Assembly (NCBI GenBank): GCA_965371855.1
Contig: CBDUZZ010000025.1
Coordinates: forward strand, 1-60,099
Direction of reading: 5' to 3'
DNA: 60,099 bases
Source of the DNA: JAADEM01 sp965371855
GTDB lineage: Bacteria; Bacteroidota; Bacteroidia; Bacteroidales; Marinilabiliaceae
Shown here: positions 36,173-45,973 of the stretch, one piece after another
Numbering within the stretch: position 1 is the stretch's first letter
How the letters are laid out: each line of letters begins with the position of its first letter
The notes under the pieces: model-generated
What the model saw: the letters and a program-made list of their open reading frames with translations, nothing else
Database searches by the model: none
What the model was told of the DNA's origin: nothing
Translations under genes and position numbers: made by a program

Positions 36173-37176
36173 TGACTCTGCGAATTAGCTCCCTCACGAT
36201 AATTCTGGTATTGCTCTTTGGAGGATGTGCATCAAAAAAGAAACAGGCACAAATACTGGAAGCCAGCAAACCTATTTGGTTAAAGGAAAGACCTGCTCAT
36301 CCTGCCTATTTTTTTGGAATTGGTATAACCTCCAAAGTTGGCTCTCCCATTTTATATGAGGAGAAAGCAAAAGAACGGGCATTAGTTGACCTTGCCTCTC
36401 AAATTAATACCCGAATTAATACTGAGACCACACTTCGCAGATTCGAAGATATTTCAGGTGTGCATGAGTACCTTAGCAGCCGTGTAAAAGCTACTTCGAC
36501 CGAATTTTTAGAAGGCTATGAATACCTCGATAAGTGGGAAGATAAAGATTACTACTATGTTTATCTCAGACTTTCGAAACAGGAGTTCTTTACCAGAAAA
36601 GCGCAACGCAAAGAGCAAGCCATAGAAAACGCTTTATTAAAACAGACTCAAGGTATTGAACAGGAAAACGCCAAAGCATATATCGAGGCTATGAGATTAT
36701 ATGCAGCATGCCTGGATTTACTTAGTGGGTATATTAACGAGGAGACATCAACCTTAATCGATGGTGAAAAAGTTGATCTGGTTGAAAAGAGCAAAATGCG
36801 CTTAACACACCTTGTACGCAACCTTTCCATCTCAGCTTCGCAACAGACAATTGAACCGGGTGATAAGCAAAATATTGAAGAGGGAAAGATTACCTTTTTA
36901 GTTCAGATAAACAAAAATAGCAGGGCTTCGAATATCCCGGTTAGATTTTCTTACACGGGAGGTTATTTAATTAATGAGCTTGGTAAAAGTGATAAATCAG
37001 GAGTGGTTCCTTCCCCAATGCTAAATGTTACAGGCTCAGAAGAAAAACTATCGGTAAAAGTGGATTTAATCCAACTTGGCCGACAAATTACACGCAATCT
37101 ATTTGTTCGTAAAATTATCGAAAAAGAGTTTGCCAAAAAGATAGAAGTGACCATTACATCATCTCACCAGAAATAA
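36172..37176 (+). CDS. LPP20-family lipoprotein
   Basis: A 334-residue lipoprotein with lipobox FGGC (Cys19). The LPP20 domain covers about residues 30-150: KPIWLKERPAHPAYFFGIG, KAKERALVDLASQINTRI and EDKDYYYVYLRLSKQEF. A helical middle follows and the C-terminal part is beta-rich. LPP20 proteins are outer-membrane lipoproteins of unknown role that often occur with LpoB or CsgG-like and COG3014 genes. Here it is coupled (taATGa) to the TPR/CsgG-like lipoprotein. Confidence 0.85.
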   Translation: MTLRISSLTIILVLLFGGCASKKKQAQILEASKPIWLKERPAHPAYFFGIGITSKVGSPILYEEKAKERALVDLASQINTRINTETTLRRFEDISGVHEYLSSRVKATSTEFLEGYEYLDKWEDKDYYYVYLRLSKQEFFTRKAQRKEQAIENALLKQTQGIEQENAKAYIEAMRLYAACLDLLSGYINEETSTLIDGEKVDLVEKSKMRLTHLVRNLSISASQQTIEPGDKQNIEEGKITFLVQINKNSRASNIPVRFSYTGGYLINELGKSDKSGVVPSPMLNVTGSEEKLSVKVDLIQLGRQITRNLFVRKIIEKEFAKKIEVTITSSHQK

Positions 37177-37524
37177 ATTCAGAACTACTGATAAATATAA
37201 TAGCTTAATAGCAACCTGAGCAGGCCAGAATCGAATGTGCACCTGTATTAGTTATATATCCATGCAGTTAGGTTTTTTTGTTTTATCATGTTAACCGAAT
37301 TACTCACCTACTCTATTGAGTTATTGTGATAAGGTCGTATTTAGTTCAATTTGACTATTAAATTGAATTTTCCAAACATTAAAACTTAATTAAACGAGTT
37401 GAAGCAATTGATATTTGCTTGTTTAAGATGACTATAAGGAAAACACCCACCTAAAAATCACAAAATCACACTTAAAGTTTAAGGCATTTAATACTTATTT
37501 TGTTTGATTACAAAATTAGTATAG
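37177..37524. other. PUL upstream spacer (348 bases)
   Basis: No gene is visible on either strand. The stretch holds an 8-bp inverted repeat (37345-37367) and AT-rich sequence up to the GH123 lipoprotein gene. It marks the left border of the PUL. No transposon end, tRNA or direct repeat was recognised. Confidence 0.6.
37345..37367. promoter_or_regulatory. Candidate operator upstream of the GH123 genes
   Basis: A perfect inverted repeat TTCAATTT with AAATTGAA, separated by seven bases, lies 158 bases upstream of the first GH123 gene. Size and symmetry suit a dimeric regulator. AraC-type DNA-binding domains usually prefer direct repeats, so the hybrid regulator of the locus need not be the one that binds. 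Confidence 0.4.
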
Positions 37525-39465
37525 ATGAAAGTGTTACAGAATATATCGATAATTATCCTTGCATCTTTGTTTTTTATTCAATCTGGTTGTACGAATAAAA
37601 AATTAGATGGAAGTATTGAGCCCAAGTTAAGTTTTGATGGAATCGAAGAAATACCGGAATGGTTAAAAGTAAATGTTGAAGAAGCCTTACCTAATGATGG
37701 GCTTAATGTCTGGATACCTACCAACAACTTTCAAACATCATCATTAATTCGTGTACCTCGATTTCCCAGAAAGTTTTCAGATGCAGAAATTGAAAATAAC
37801 CAGGCATTGAAGGCTTTTGAAATTTTACAACTAAATTCAAATGAGACACTTAAAATTATTGGAGTGAGAAATGAACAGGTTTCAGCACAAATAGCTTTTT
37901 GTTCTACAGCAGGAATTTCAAATTTGTCTGTTAAGTTTGACGATTTACAATCAAAAACTGGCAATGTTTTTAGTAAGAACGACGTACAGGTAAGGTTTGT
38001 AAAATATCTACCGGTTCAACGGGCTCGAAGCGAATATGTTTGGTCGCCAAAATTGGAAAACATTATTGGCGAAGAAGTTTCAGGTACAATGTCGCCAAAT
38101 GTTGTTGCTGATGCTCTTATGGAAGTTGAGAAGGCTAATGTCCCTGAATATCGAGCACAACCGGTATGGTTAACTTTTAGGATTCCGAAGACAATGAAAC
38201 CGGGAATATATGAAGGAAATCTAACGATTCGGAGTGATGAGTATGATGTTATTTCACAAATAATAAAATTAGAAGTATTTAATCAGGAAATACCCAACCC
38301 TGCGGATTATAGATTTCATCTCGACCTTTGGTTGAACCCAAGCGCAATTGCTGAATATTACGGGTTGGAACACTGGTCTGATGCTCATTGGGATATGATT
38401 TCAAAATATCTTGATGATTACGCATCAAGAGGTGGCAAAAACATTACAACAACAATAACTCACGAGCCATGGCACAAACCCTGGCTTAATAATTCAACCC
38501 GGTCGCAGATTGCTTTTGGTTATCGAAGTATGGTAGAATGGATTAAAAATGAAGATGGAAGTTGGACCTTTGATTATTCTGTTTTTGATAAATATGTTGC
38601 GATGGCTACCAATGCTGGTATTAATGAAGCAATTAATGCTTTCTCAATGACACCGTTCCACACAAAACAAAAAATTCAATATTTCGATTTAAACGATGGT
38701 AACCAAAAAACAGTTGTAGTAGATATTGAAGATGAACAGTACATTGAAGTTTGGAGTTCGTTTCTTAAAAGTTTTAAAAGCCATCTTATTTCAAAAGGTT
38801 TATTCGAAAGAACATATTTGGGATTTGATGAAAAGCCGGAAGAAGTGTTTCAAAACTTGAAAAATATTATTAAGAAATCTGCACCTGAGTTTTTAGACAA
38901 GATTGTAATTGCAGGACATCCCGAAACAGGTGTACATGCAAAAAATCTATCAATTTCATATATGTTTTTTCCGGGGCAGGCTTTTGAGGGAAAAGCTGTT
39001 GTTCCTGTTCTGCCTACAATAGAACAAAGAAATATAGAGAAAAAGCAGACCACATTTTACCTTTGTGCCGAACCTGACCATCCGAATACCTTAACCTATT
39101 CTCCAGCTATTGAAGCACAACTAATACCATGGTTAGCATTAAAGTATAATGTTGACGGTTATTTACGCTGGGCGTACAATAACTGGACTAAAAATCCTTT
39201 CAAGCATCCTGTATTTATACACAGTCAGGGTGACGATTATTATGTGTACCCTGGGAAAGATGGCCCCGTTTCGAGTATCCGCTGGGAATTACTTAAAGAG
39301 GGTATTGAAGATTACGAGCTGTTCCGTTTAGTGAAGGAAAAGGGGAACGTTTCTGATAAAGAATTGCAAAAAGCGATTGAGCTTGCCACAAGAAATGAAG
39401 ATGGAAGATATAAGGATGTAAATGACTTTGTAACAGCCAGGAATCTTATTCTGGATATAAATTAA
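37525..39465 (+). CDS. GH123-family glycosidase, lipoprotein form
   Basis: A 646-residue GH123/DUF4091-type protein. Retaining GH123 enzymes release beta-linked N-acetylgalactosamine by substrate-assisted catalysis with an Asp-Glu pair. Here the pair is Asp435-Glu436 in YLGFDEKPEE. An N-terminal beta-sandwich (about 50-255) precedes the TIM-barrel (about 262-560) with FHLDLWLNPSAIAEYYG, GKNITTTITHEPWHKPW and DGYLRWAYNNW; EGIEDYELFRL is near the end. Lipobox QSGC (Cys22) places it at the membrane, probably the outer surface. It is the first gene of the PUL; the second GH123 follows after 15 bases. Exact substrate linkage is inferred from the family. Confidence 0.85.
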   Translation: MKVLQNISIIILASLFFIQSGCTNKKLDGSIEPKLSFDGIEEIPEWLKVNVEEALPNDGLNVWIPTNNFQTSSLIRVPRFPRKFSDAEIENNQALKAFEILQLNSNETLKIIGVRNEQVSAQIAFCSTAGISNLSVKFDDLQSKTGNVFSKNDVQVRFVKYLPVQRARSEYVWSPKLENIIGEEVSGTMSPNVVADALMEVEKANVPEYRAQPVWLTFRIPKTMKPGIYEGNLTIRSDEYDVISQIIKLEVFNQEIPNPADYRFHLDLWLNPSAIAEYYGLEHWSDAHWDMISKYLDDYASRGGKNITTTITHEPWHKPWLNNSTRSQIAFGYRSMVEWIKNEDGSWTFDYSVFDKYVAMATNAGINEAINAFSMTPFHTKQKIQYFDLNDGNQKTVVVDIEDEQYIEVWSSFLKSFKSHLISKGLFERTYLGFDEKPEEVFQNLKNIIKKSAPEFLDKIVIAGHPETGVHAKNLSISYMFFPGQAFEGKAVVPVLPTIEQRNIEKKQTTFYLCAEPDHPNTLTYSPAIEAQLIPWLALKYNVDGYLRWAYNNWTKNPFKHPVFIHSQGDDYYVYPGKDGPVSSIRWELLKEGIEDYELFRLVKEKGNVSDKELQKAIELATRNEDGRYKDVNDFVTARNLILDIN

Positions 39466-39480
39466 GAAACAATTTAAAGG

Positions 39481-41469
39481 ATGAACAGGAAGATTGTTAA
39501 AATATTATTTTTTGGAACATTGATAATAAGTATGTTATTGCCAACGGTAATTGTCGCACAAAAACTCAATGGTTCTTTTGAAAATAAGTTTAAAAGGTAT
39601 CAGAAAAATGAAGAATTTAACGGTACTGAAACATTATTATGGAACTCGATTGCCTGGAAGGGAGAGCGGGTTTATAAACAAATTGTTCTTTGGAGTGATA
39701 CTGATATTAACAATTTGGAATATGTGATAACCGACCTCGGAAATGAACATGAAAAAATACAAGCATCTTCGATAAAACTTCAATTTGGAAAATATGTCAA
39801 AGGAGACCCGGAAGCAAGAAGTTGTTCCGAATACCCAACTCATCCAACCTATGTTGAGATTATAGACGCATTGTCGAATGAGCAAATCAATACATTACAA
39901 GCCTCAGACCCCGTAAAATTTTGGGTAGTTATAGATATTCCTGAAACAACAGTAGCAGGAACATACAGCGGTACAATTTCTGTAAACGGTGGTAGTGAAC
40001 CTTCGGTTTTTACGATGAATATTGAAGTTGTTAATTACACATTGCCCAAGGTTGCCGATTGGGACTTTCATTTGGATTTATGGCAGTTCCCTGTAAATAT
40101 TCTAAACCATTACAACAACGCAAATCCAAGTAGCGAAATAATTATCTGGTCAGATGAGCATTTTGATTTATTGGAACCGGCATACAAACTTTTAGCCAAT
40201 ACTGGTCAAAAAGCGATAACGGCATATATAAAAGGCAATGCTTTGGGAGCTGAGTCAATGGTTAAATGGGTTAAGAAAACGGATGGCTCGTGGGAATACA
40301 ATTTTACTGCATTCGATAAATACGTTACTACCTTAATGTCGTGGGGAATAACGAAGCAGATAAACTGTTTCTCCCCGGTTGGTTGGAACGAAAGCACAAT
40401 CCCATACTGGGATGAGGCAACAAACCAATCATTGAGTATAAATGCTCCACTTGGTTCTGCAACCTATAATACCCGTTGGAATCATTTTCTTTCAGAATTT
40501 AAAATTCACCTGGATAGTAAAGGTTGGTTTGATAAGACAGTTTTGTTTCTCGATGAAGTTTCTGAGGAGAAACTGAATAAAGTAACTTCTCTGGTATATA
40601 GCAATAATCCAAACTGGAAATTGGGAATTGCATATTCCCATGGATTATCAGAACAAACAAAAGCCAATTTTTATGATTTGTCAGGAATTCTGGAGAGTGC
40701 TTCAAACAATGGAATATCAGAAGATAAAATATCAACCTTTTATACCAGTTGTACCCAGAAAATCCCCAATAGTTATGTTACCTCTGAAAACAGTGCTGCA
40801 GAGATGACTTGGATGTGCTGGCACGCATTGAATCAAGAATACGATGGTTATTTAAGGTGGGCCTACGATTACTGGCGTTTGGACGACCCGTTCGATTCGC
40901 GGGACGGAGCTCATACTGCCGGAGATTTCGCTTTGATATACCGAAGTTCAAATACTAAGCCAATAGAATATTTGCCGAGCCTAAGGTTAGAAATGCTCCG
41001 CGAAGGAATTGAAGATTATCAAAAAGTAATGATTCTTAAAGATTTGTTAGAAGCTTCATCTGTCCCGGCAGACCAGGAAAAATTACAATTATTGAATAAC
41101 GTTATTGCGAAATTTGGAAAAACAAGCGGAGTTAATGCCAAACAGTTAGTAACAGAAGCGCAAAACAAAATTAGTTATCTTGTTGATGTTACTCTGAGTA
41201 ACAAAGAGTATCCTATAAAAAAAAGTATTCGGATTTACCCGAATCCATTATCCGGTAGAACAGTAACAATAGAAATTCCTGGAATTAACGATGAAAAGGT
41301 GAAGATTATTTTATACAACTCTCACGGTGGTGCTGTATATACATCTGAATTTGGTTCATTTTCTTTTTCCCATAAGTTATTACTGCCTGAAAACTTACCT
41401 CAAGGTTTGTACTTTATGCAAGTGGAAACAAAAAGTGTTTTCCTTGTACAAAAAGTATTAATTCGCTAG
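39481..41469 (+). CDS. GH123-family glycosidase with T9SS sorting domain
   Basis: A 662-residue paralog of the preceding gene. Signal peptide about 1-26 (ending VIVAQ), beta-sandwich (about 50-190), TIM-barrel (about 195-500) with FHLDLWQFPVNILNHY, YDGYLRWAYDYW and the catalytic pair Asp358-Glu359 in VLFLDEVSEE. EGIEDYQKVMIL matches the end of the first enzyme. The final 75 residues are a T9SS type A sorting domain (IRIYPNPLSGRTV, KVKIILYNSHGGAVY, LPQGLYFMQVETK, VQKVLIR), which the first enzyme lacks. It should be secreted through the outer membrane by T9SS. Same operon as the first, 15 bases apart. Confidence 0.87.
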   Translation: MNRKIVKILFFGTLIISMLLPTVIVAQKLNGSFENKFKRYQKNEEFNGTETLLWNSIAWKGERVYKQIVLWSDTDINNLEYVITDLGNEHEKIQASSIKLQFGKYVKGDPEARSCSEYPTHPTYVEIIDALSNEQINTLQASDPVKFWVVIDIPETTVAGTYSGTISVNGGSEPSVFTMNIEVVNYTLPKVADWDFHLDLWQFPVNILNHYNNANPSSEIIIWSDEHFDLLEPAYKLLANTGQKAITAYIKGNALGAESMVKWVKKTDGSWEYNFTAFDKYVTTLMSWGITKQINCFSPVGWNESTIPYWDEATNQSLSINAPLGSATYNTRWNHFLSEFKIHLDSKGWFDKTVLFLDEVSEEKLNKVTSLVYSNNPNWKLGIAYSHGLSEQTKANFYDLSGILESASNNGISEDKISTFYTSCTQKIPNSYVTSENSAAEMTWMCWHALNQEYDGYLRWAYDYWRLDDPFDSRDGAHTAGDFALIYRSSNTKPIEYLPSLRLEMLREGIEDYQKVMILKDLLEASSVPADQEKLQLLNNVIAKFGKTSGVNAKQLVTEAQNKISYLVDVTLSNKEYPIKKSIRIYPNPLSGRTVTIEIPGINDEKVKIILYNSHGGAVYTSEFGSFSFSHKLLLPENLPQGLYFMQVETKSVFLVQKVLIR

Positions 41470-41625
41470 GAAAACAGATATTGTTGCAAAGTATGGAAAA
41501 TCAGTACAATGAAATGAAGGAGAATGTTCATTCATTTTGTTAAGTCGAATCAAAATGGATTACTTTAAATGAGTATGGTTTGAATTTCACCAATGGAATG
41601 AAGTAATAAGTATTAAGATTAGTAA

Positions 41626-44600
41626 TTGAATGGATATTTTTATAATTTTATAGAAGTGGAAAAAGTATATAAATATCTGTTTTTATGTTTGATTCTCACA
41701 CTCTGGGCTTGCAAGTTAAATGCACAGAATCAACTTCAATTTAAGCATCTAAATGTTGAACAGGGATTGTCGAACGGAAGTGTTACCGACATTGTTCAGG
41801 ACAGTATCGGCTTTATTTGGATAGCCACAAAAAACGGGTTAAACCGGTTTGATGGGAGTAATTGCAAAGTCTATAATCAAAAAAATAGTAATATCAGTTC
41901 AAACGATGTTTCGGACTTGTTGATTGACAGCAAAGACAGAATGTGGATAGGGACTATTGGCGGCGGGGTAAATATTTACAATCCTTGCCTCGACAGTTTC
42001 ATCACTTATAAAACCAATCAAACCGATAAAAACTCCCTTTCTTCAAACGAAGTCCATGCCATATTTGAGGATAAAACAGGGAACATTTGGTTAGGCACAG
42101 AGAACGGATTAAATCTTTATATAGAAGAAATACAGTCTTTCAAATCCTATATAAATCAGAATGATAGTTCAACTGCTCCGGGCAAAAATAGTATCTGGAG
42201 TATCTATGAACAGGAAAACGGAAACCTTTGGACAGGAACTTATGGAAGAGGGTTGTACAGGTTTGATAAAAGCACTGAAAAGTTTGTCCTTTATTCAGCG
42301 GATGCAAAATCTACAATCGACTTTTCTTCAATATTCATTAATTTCATATTCTCATTTAATCAAGACGAACTACTTATTGGAACAAACGGTAATGGTTTAA
42401 TTCGCTTAAATACACAAAACCATGTTGTAACCAATTTCTTTCAGGGAACAGATTTTGAAGGAGTTTCAATAATAAGGACAATTTGGAAAGATAAGAATGG
42501 AAATTTATGGATTGGGACTGATGGTCAGGGAATTATAAAAATCGGTATTTCGGGCAAAAAGATATTGAAAATAGAAAATTACCTGAATGACAGCCAGCTA
42601 CAAACATCCTTGTCAAATAACACGGTAAACTCATTCTTTGAAGACAATCAAGCGAATATATGGATTGGAACTGCATGGAGGGGAGCCAACATAATTAAAC
42701 ACGAGATAAACGATATTCGATTTTTCTATAGCGATGCAAAAGGATATAATTCTTCTCCGGTACTTTCTGTTTATAAAGAAAGTGATGACTTATGGATTGG
42801 TACCGATGGAGAGGGGCTAAGTATTATTAATGAAAATAGTAATCATGCCAGGTTTTTCAATAAAGAAAACAAAACTTCGCTTGGTGGCGATTTCGTGCAG
42901 TGCATTAAAAGAGGGAAGAACAACATATATTGGCTTGGAACTTTTGCAAATGGTCTTGTTTCATATAATTCCCAAACAGGGAAAAGGATACAGTACAAAC
43001 GTGAACCAAATAATAAGTTTTCCTTACCCTTTAACGATGTAAGGGATTTAATTGAACTTCAATCGGGAGACCTGTGGGTTGGAACATGGGGCGGTGGTTT
43101 AAGTTATTTTGAAAGTGGCAAACAGGAATTTATAAATTACCGTCACGACTCCAATATTCCGAATACGATTAGTAGCGACAATGTGTTGTCCATACTTTCG
43201 GGAGACAATGGAAAGCTGTGGATTGCTACTTATGGAGGTGGTTTGAATTGTTTTGAGCCGGATAATAAGGAGTTTATCCATTTTGTTGTTGACGACTCCA
43301 ATCCAAAATCAATAGGAAGTAACTATGTGTTTAGCCTGTTAAATGATGGGATAGGGAATATTTGGTTAGGTACAAAAGAAGGATTAAACCGATTTGATAT
43401 TAAAACCAATGAGTTCGAACAGTTTACCATTGGAAACAGCACGTATTCAAATACAATTGTTGGCTTGTTGCAAGACAATGACGGATATATTTGGATGAGT
43501 ACCAAAGAAGGAATCTTCAGGTTAAATACTGAAACTAAAAAAGTGAACGCCTTACCTGATATTGCAGAAGGATTCCATATAAATGCCGCATTTAAAGACC
43601 AAAATGGAGTTCTTTATTTTGGAAGTATTGACAGAGTAGTTTCATTTAATCCAAAAGTATTTAAACAAGATAATTATCTACCATCCGTAAAATTTATCGA
43701 TTTCAAACTTTTTAATAAAAGCGTGGGTATTGGCGAAAAGGAAGTTTTAAAAAATCAAATCTATTTTGAAAATGATATAACTCTTAAATATACCCAAACA
43801 GTAATTACTTTTGATTTTGCAGCATTAAAATATCCATTCTCTAATAACGAACAGTTTGAAATTAAAATGGAGGGATTTGAAGATAACTGGAGAAATATTG
43901 GGACTCAAAAAACGGCAACTTTTACAAACCTTTCTCCCGGCGATTATACTTTTAAAGTAAGGCGGCAGATTTTTGACGAAGAACCAATCAATAACAATAT
44001 TGCAGCAGTAAATATTGAAATATTACCTCCCTTATGGCGTACATGGTGGGCATACATGTTCTACTTTTTAATGCTTATTGCATTACTTATTGCGTACCGA
44101 AGGTACACCCTGAAGTGGGCTGGAATGAAAAATGAACTAATTTTTGAAAAACTACAAAGAGAACAAGAAGATAAGTTGCATCAACTAAAACAACGGTTCT
44201 TTACAAATATCTCTCATGAAATCCGAACCCCGCTAACACTAATTTCGGGTCCTTTAAATAAGTTGTTACGATTTGGAAATTTCAATGCAGGAGAGCAAAA
44301 ACAACTTTCGTTAATTAAAAACAACACAAACAGGTTATTGAATTTGGTTAATGAATTGCTGAATTTCAGAAAACTTGAAACAGGAAATATAAAGCTTAAA
44401 GTAAATCAGAGTAATATTGTTGATTTTATTAACGAAATATACCTGAGTTACACACAGCATGCAATTAACAAGGGAATCAACTACCAATTCGAAAAACAAA
44501 AAAACAATATACCGATTTGGTTTGATAAAGTCCAACTTGAAAAAGCAGTTTATAATTTACTTTCAAATGCATTTAAATTTTCCAGACAGGAAGATACTAT

Positions 44601-45732
44601 TAAAGTCATTGTTAAACAGAACAGTGATTTTGTTTTTGTGATAATAAAGGACTCAGGAACAGGAATATCCAAAGAAAAATTACCTCACATTTTTGAACGT
44701 TTTTATCAGAATGAAGAAGATGAAGCGCAAAATAAAGGATTTGGAATTGGACTTTCCATTACAAAAGAAATTGTTGAATTGCATTCCAGTTCAATTGAAG
44801 TAATAAGCGAATTAACCAAAGGAAGTGAGTTTACCATTAAAATTCCATTGGGTAAAAATCATTTAAATGATGTTGACTTTGTTCATGAGTCGCAGGATGA
44901 AGAAAGTATTGAAAGTTACAGTATAACACAAACCAAACAGGAGTTAAAAGAATCGCCGGATAAAGAAGAATTCAAAGGTGCATCCATTCTTATCGTTGAA
45001 GATAATGCCCACATACGTGAATACCTCAATGAACTATTATCAAATACTTATGTGGTTTTCGAAGCATCCAATGGGAAAGAAGGTTTGGAAAAGGCAATTG
45101 AGTTTGTTCCCGATATTGTTATTAGCGATGTTATGATGCCCGTTATGGATGGCATGTCATTCTGCCATCAGCTAAAAACCGATGTTCGGATTAGCCATAT
45201 TCCGGTAATTCTGTTAACTGCTCGAACCTTAATTGTCGACAAAATTGAAGGATATGAAACTGGAGCCGACGATTATTTAACCAAGCCTTTCAACGAGAGT
45301 ATTCTGAAAGTGCGAATCAAAAATTTGCTGAACAACCGAAAAATGCTTCGGGACAGGTTCTTAAAAGAAGGCATCACAAATCCAAAAGAAATCACTTTAA
45401 ATTCTCCGGATGAAGAATTTCTGTCGAAGCTGGTTAGCATTGTTGAAGATAATATAGATATTCCTGAATTTAGTATCGACCAGTTGGCAAAAGACATTGC
45501 CATGAGCCATTCGAGTGTTTACAAAAAAGTAAAAGCATTAACCGGAATGACAACCGTAGGCTTTGTACGCGATTTTCGCTTAAAAAGGGCAGCACAATTA
45601 TTAAAACAAAATAAAATTTCAATTATCGATGTCAGCTTTAAAGTAGGTTATACTGACAGACGGCATTTCAGTCAGGAATTTAAAAAGAAATTTGGTGTAA
45701 ATCCTTCGGTTTATGTGAAAGATAATTCTTAA
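41626..45732 (+). CDS. Hybrid two-component system sensor/regulator (HTCS)
   Basis: A one-protein sensor and transcription factor of 1368 residues. Signal/anchor near 11-33, about fourteen two-component propeller repeats (about 40-690; IWIATKNGLNRFDG, MWIGTIGGGVNIYN, IWLGTKEGLNRFD), a Y_Y_Y domain (about 735-800), a membrane helix (WWAYMFYFLMLIALLIAYRR, about 807-826), histidine kinase with His864 in ISHEIRTPL, ATPase domain, receiver with Asp1168 in VISDVMMPVMDG, and an AraC-type helix-turn-helix at the end. The periplasmic propeller should bind a released oligosaccharide and the AraC domain activate the PUL. No in-frame ATG opens the reading frame: initiation must use TTG (41626) or GTG (41656), the latter just before the hydrophobic leader. 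Confidence 0.95.
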   Translation: MNGYFYNFIEVEKVYKYLFLCLILTLWACKLNAQNQLQFKHLNVEQGLSNGSVTDIVQDSIGFIWIATKNGLNRFDGSNCKVYNQKNSNISSNDVSDLLIDSKDRMWIGTIGGGVNIYNPCLDSFITYKTNQTDKNSLSSNEVHAIFEDKTGNIWLGTENGLNLYIEEIQSFKSYINQNDSSTAPGKNSIWSIYEQENGNLWTGTYGRGLYRFDKSTEKFVLYSADAKSTIDFSSIFINFIFSFNQDELLIGTNGNGLIRLNTQNHVVTNFFQGTDFEGVSIIRTIWKDKNGNLWIGTDGQGIIKIGISGKKILKIENYLNDSQLQTSLSNNTVNSFFEDNQANIWIGTAWRGANIIKHEINDIRFFYSDAKGYNSSPVLSVYKESDDLWIGTDGEGLSIINENSNHARFFNKENKTSLGGDFVQCIKRGKNNIYWLGTFANGLVSYNSQTGKRIQYKREPNNKFSLPFNDVRDLIELQSGDLWVGTWGGGLSYFESGKQEFINYRHDSNIPNTISSDNVLSILSGDNGKLWIATYGGGLNCFEPDNKEFIHFVVDDSNPKSIGSNYVFSLLNDGIGNIWLGTKEGLNRFDIKTNEFEQFTIGNSTYSNTIVGLLQDNDGYIWMSTKEGIFRLNTETKKVNALPDIAEGFHINAAFKDQNGVLYFGSIDRVVSFNPKVFKQDNYLPSVKFIDFKLFNKSVGIGEKEVLKNQIYFENDITLKYTQTVITFDFAALKYPFSNNEQFEIKMEGFEDNWRNIGTQKTATFTNLSPGDYTFKVRRQIFDEEPINNNIAAVNIEILPPLWRTWWAYMFYFLMLIALLIAYRRYTLKWAGMKNELIFEKLQREQEDKLHQLKQRFFTNISHEIRTPLTLISGPLNKLLRFGNFNAGEQKQLSLIKNNTNRLLNLVNELLNFRKLETGNIKLKVNQSNIVDFINEIYLSYTQHAINKGINYQFEKQKNNIPIWFDKVQLEKAVYNLLSNAFKFSRQEDTIKVIVKQNSDFVFVIIKDSGTGISKEKLPHIFERFYQNEEDEAQNKGFGIGLSITKEIVELHSSSIEVISELTKGSEFTIKIPLGKNHLNDVDFVHESQDEESIESYSITQTKQELKESPDKEEFKGASILIVEDNAHIREYLNELLSNTYVVFEASNGKEGLEKAIEFVPDIVISDVMMPVMDGMSFCHQLKTDVRISHIPVILLTARTLIVDKIEGYETGADDYLTKPFNESILKVRIKNLLNNRKMLRDRFLKEGITNPKEITLNSPDEEFLSKLVSIVEDNIDIPEFSIDQLAKDIAMSHSSVYKKVKALTGMTTVGFVRDFRLKRAAQLLKQNKISIIDVSFKVGYTDRRHFSQEFKKKFGVNPSVYVKDNS

Positions 45733-45921
45733 AACACATATTAATATTCCTCTATTTCAAAAAAATAATCAAATTCCAAACCACAATATTTAATTGGATT
45801 TCAGACTAAACAGGAGTTGTTCTTGTAGCAATTATTAGTAATTAACACCAATTATGATGGGAATACGAAAATACCAACCTCACTTTATGAATTCCAATAC
45901 ACCCACAATTTTTACGCACAT

Positions 45922-45929
45922 TACTTTAG
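45922..45929 (+). promoter_or_regulatory. Possible -7 element of the GEVED/SusCD operon
   Basis: TACTTTAG matches TAnnTTTG at seven of eight positions, 44 bases before the ATG at 45974. It is the best candidate in the 241-base spacer after the HTCS gene. A weak -7 would fit a promoter that needs an activator. Confidence 0.35.
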
Positions 45930-45973
45930 CACGAAATTTTTAGAGTGAACCAAAATGATTAAATTATAAATCT

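Noticed and set aside
41500..41560. Imperfect aatgaa/ttcatt inverted repeat after the second GH123 gene
   Set aside because: Low complexity and poor pairing; no T-run, so not called a terminator.
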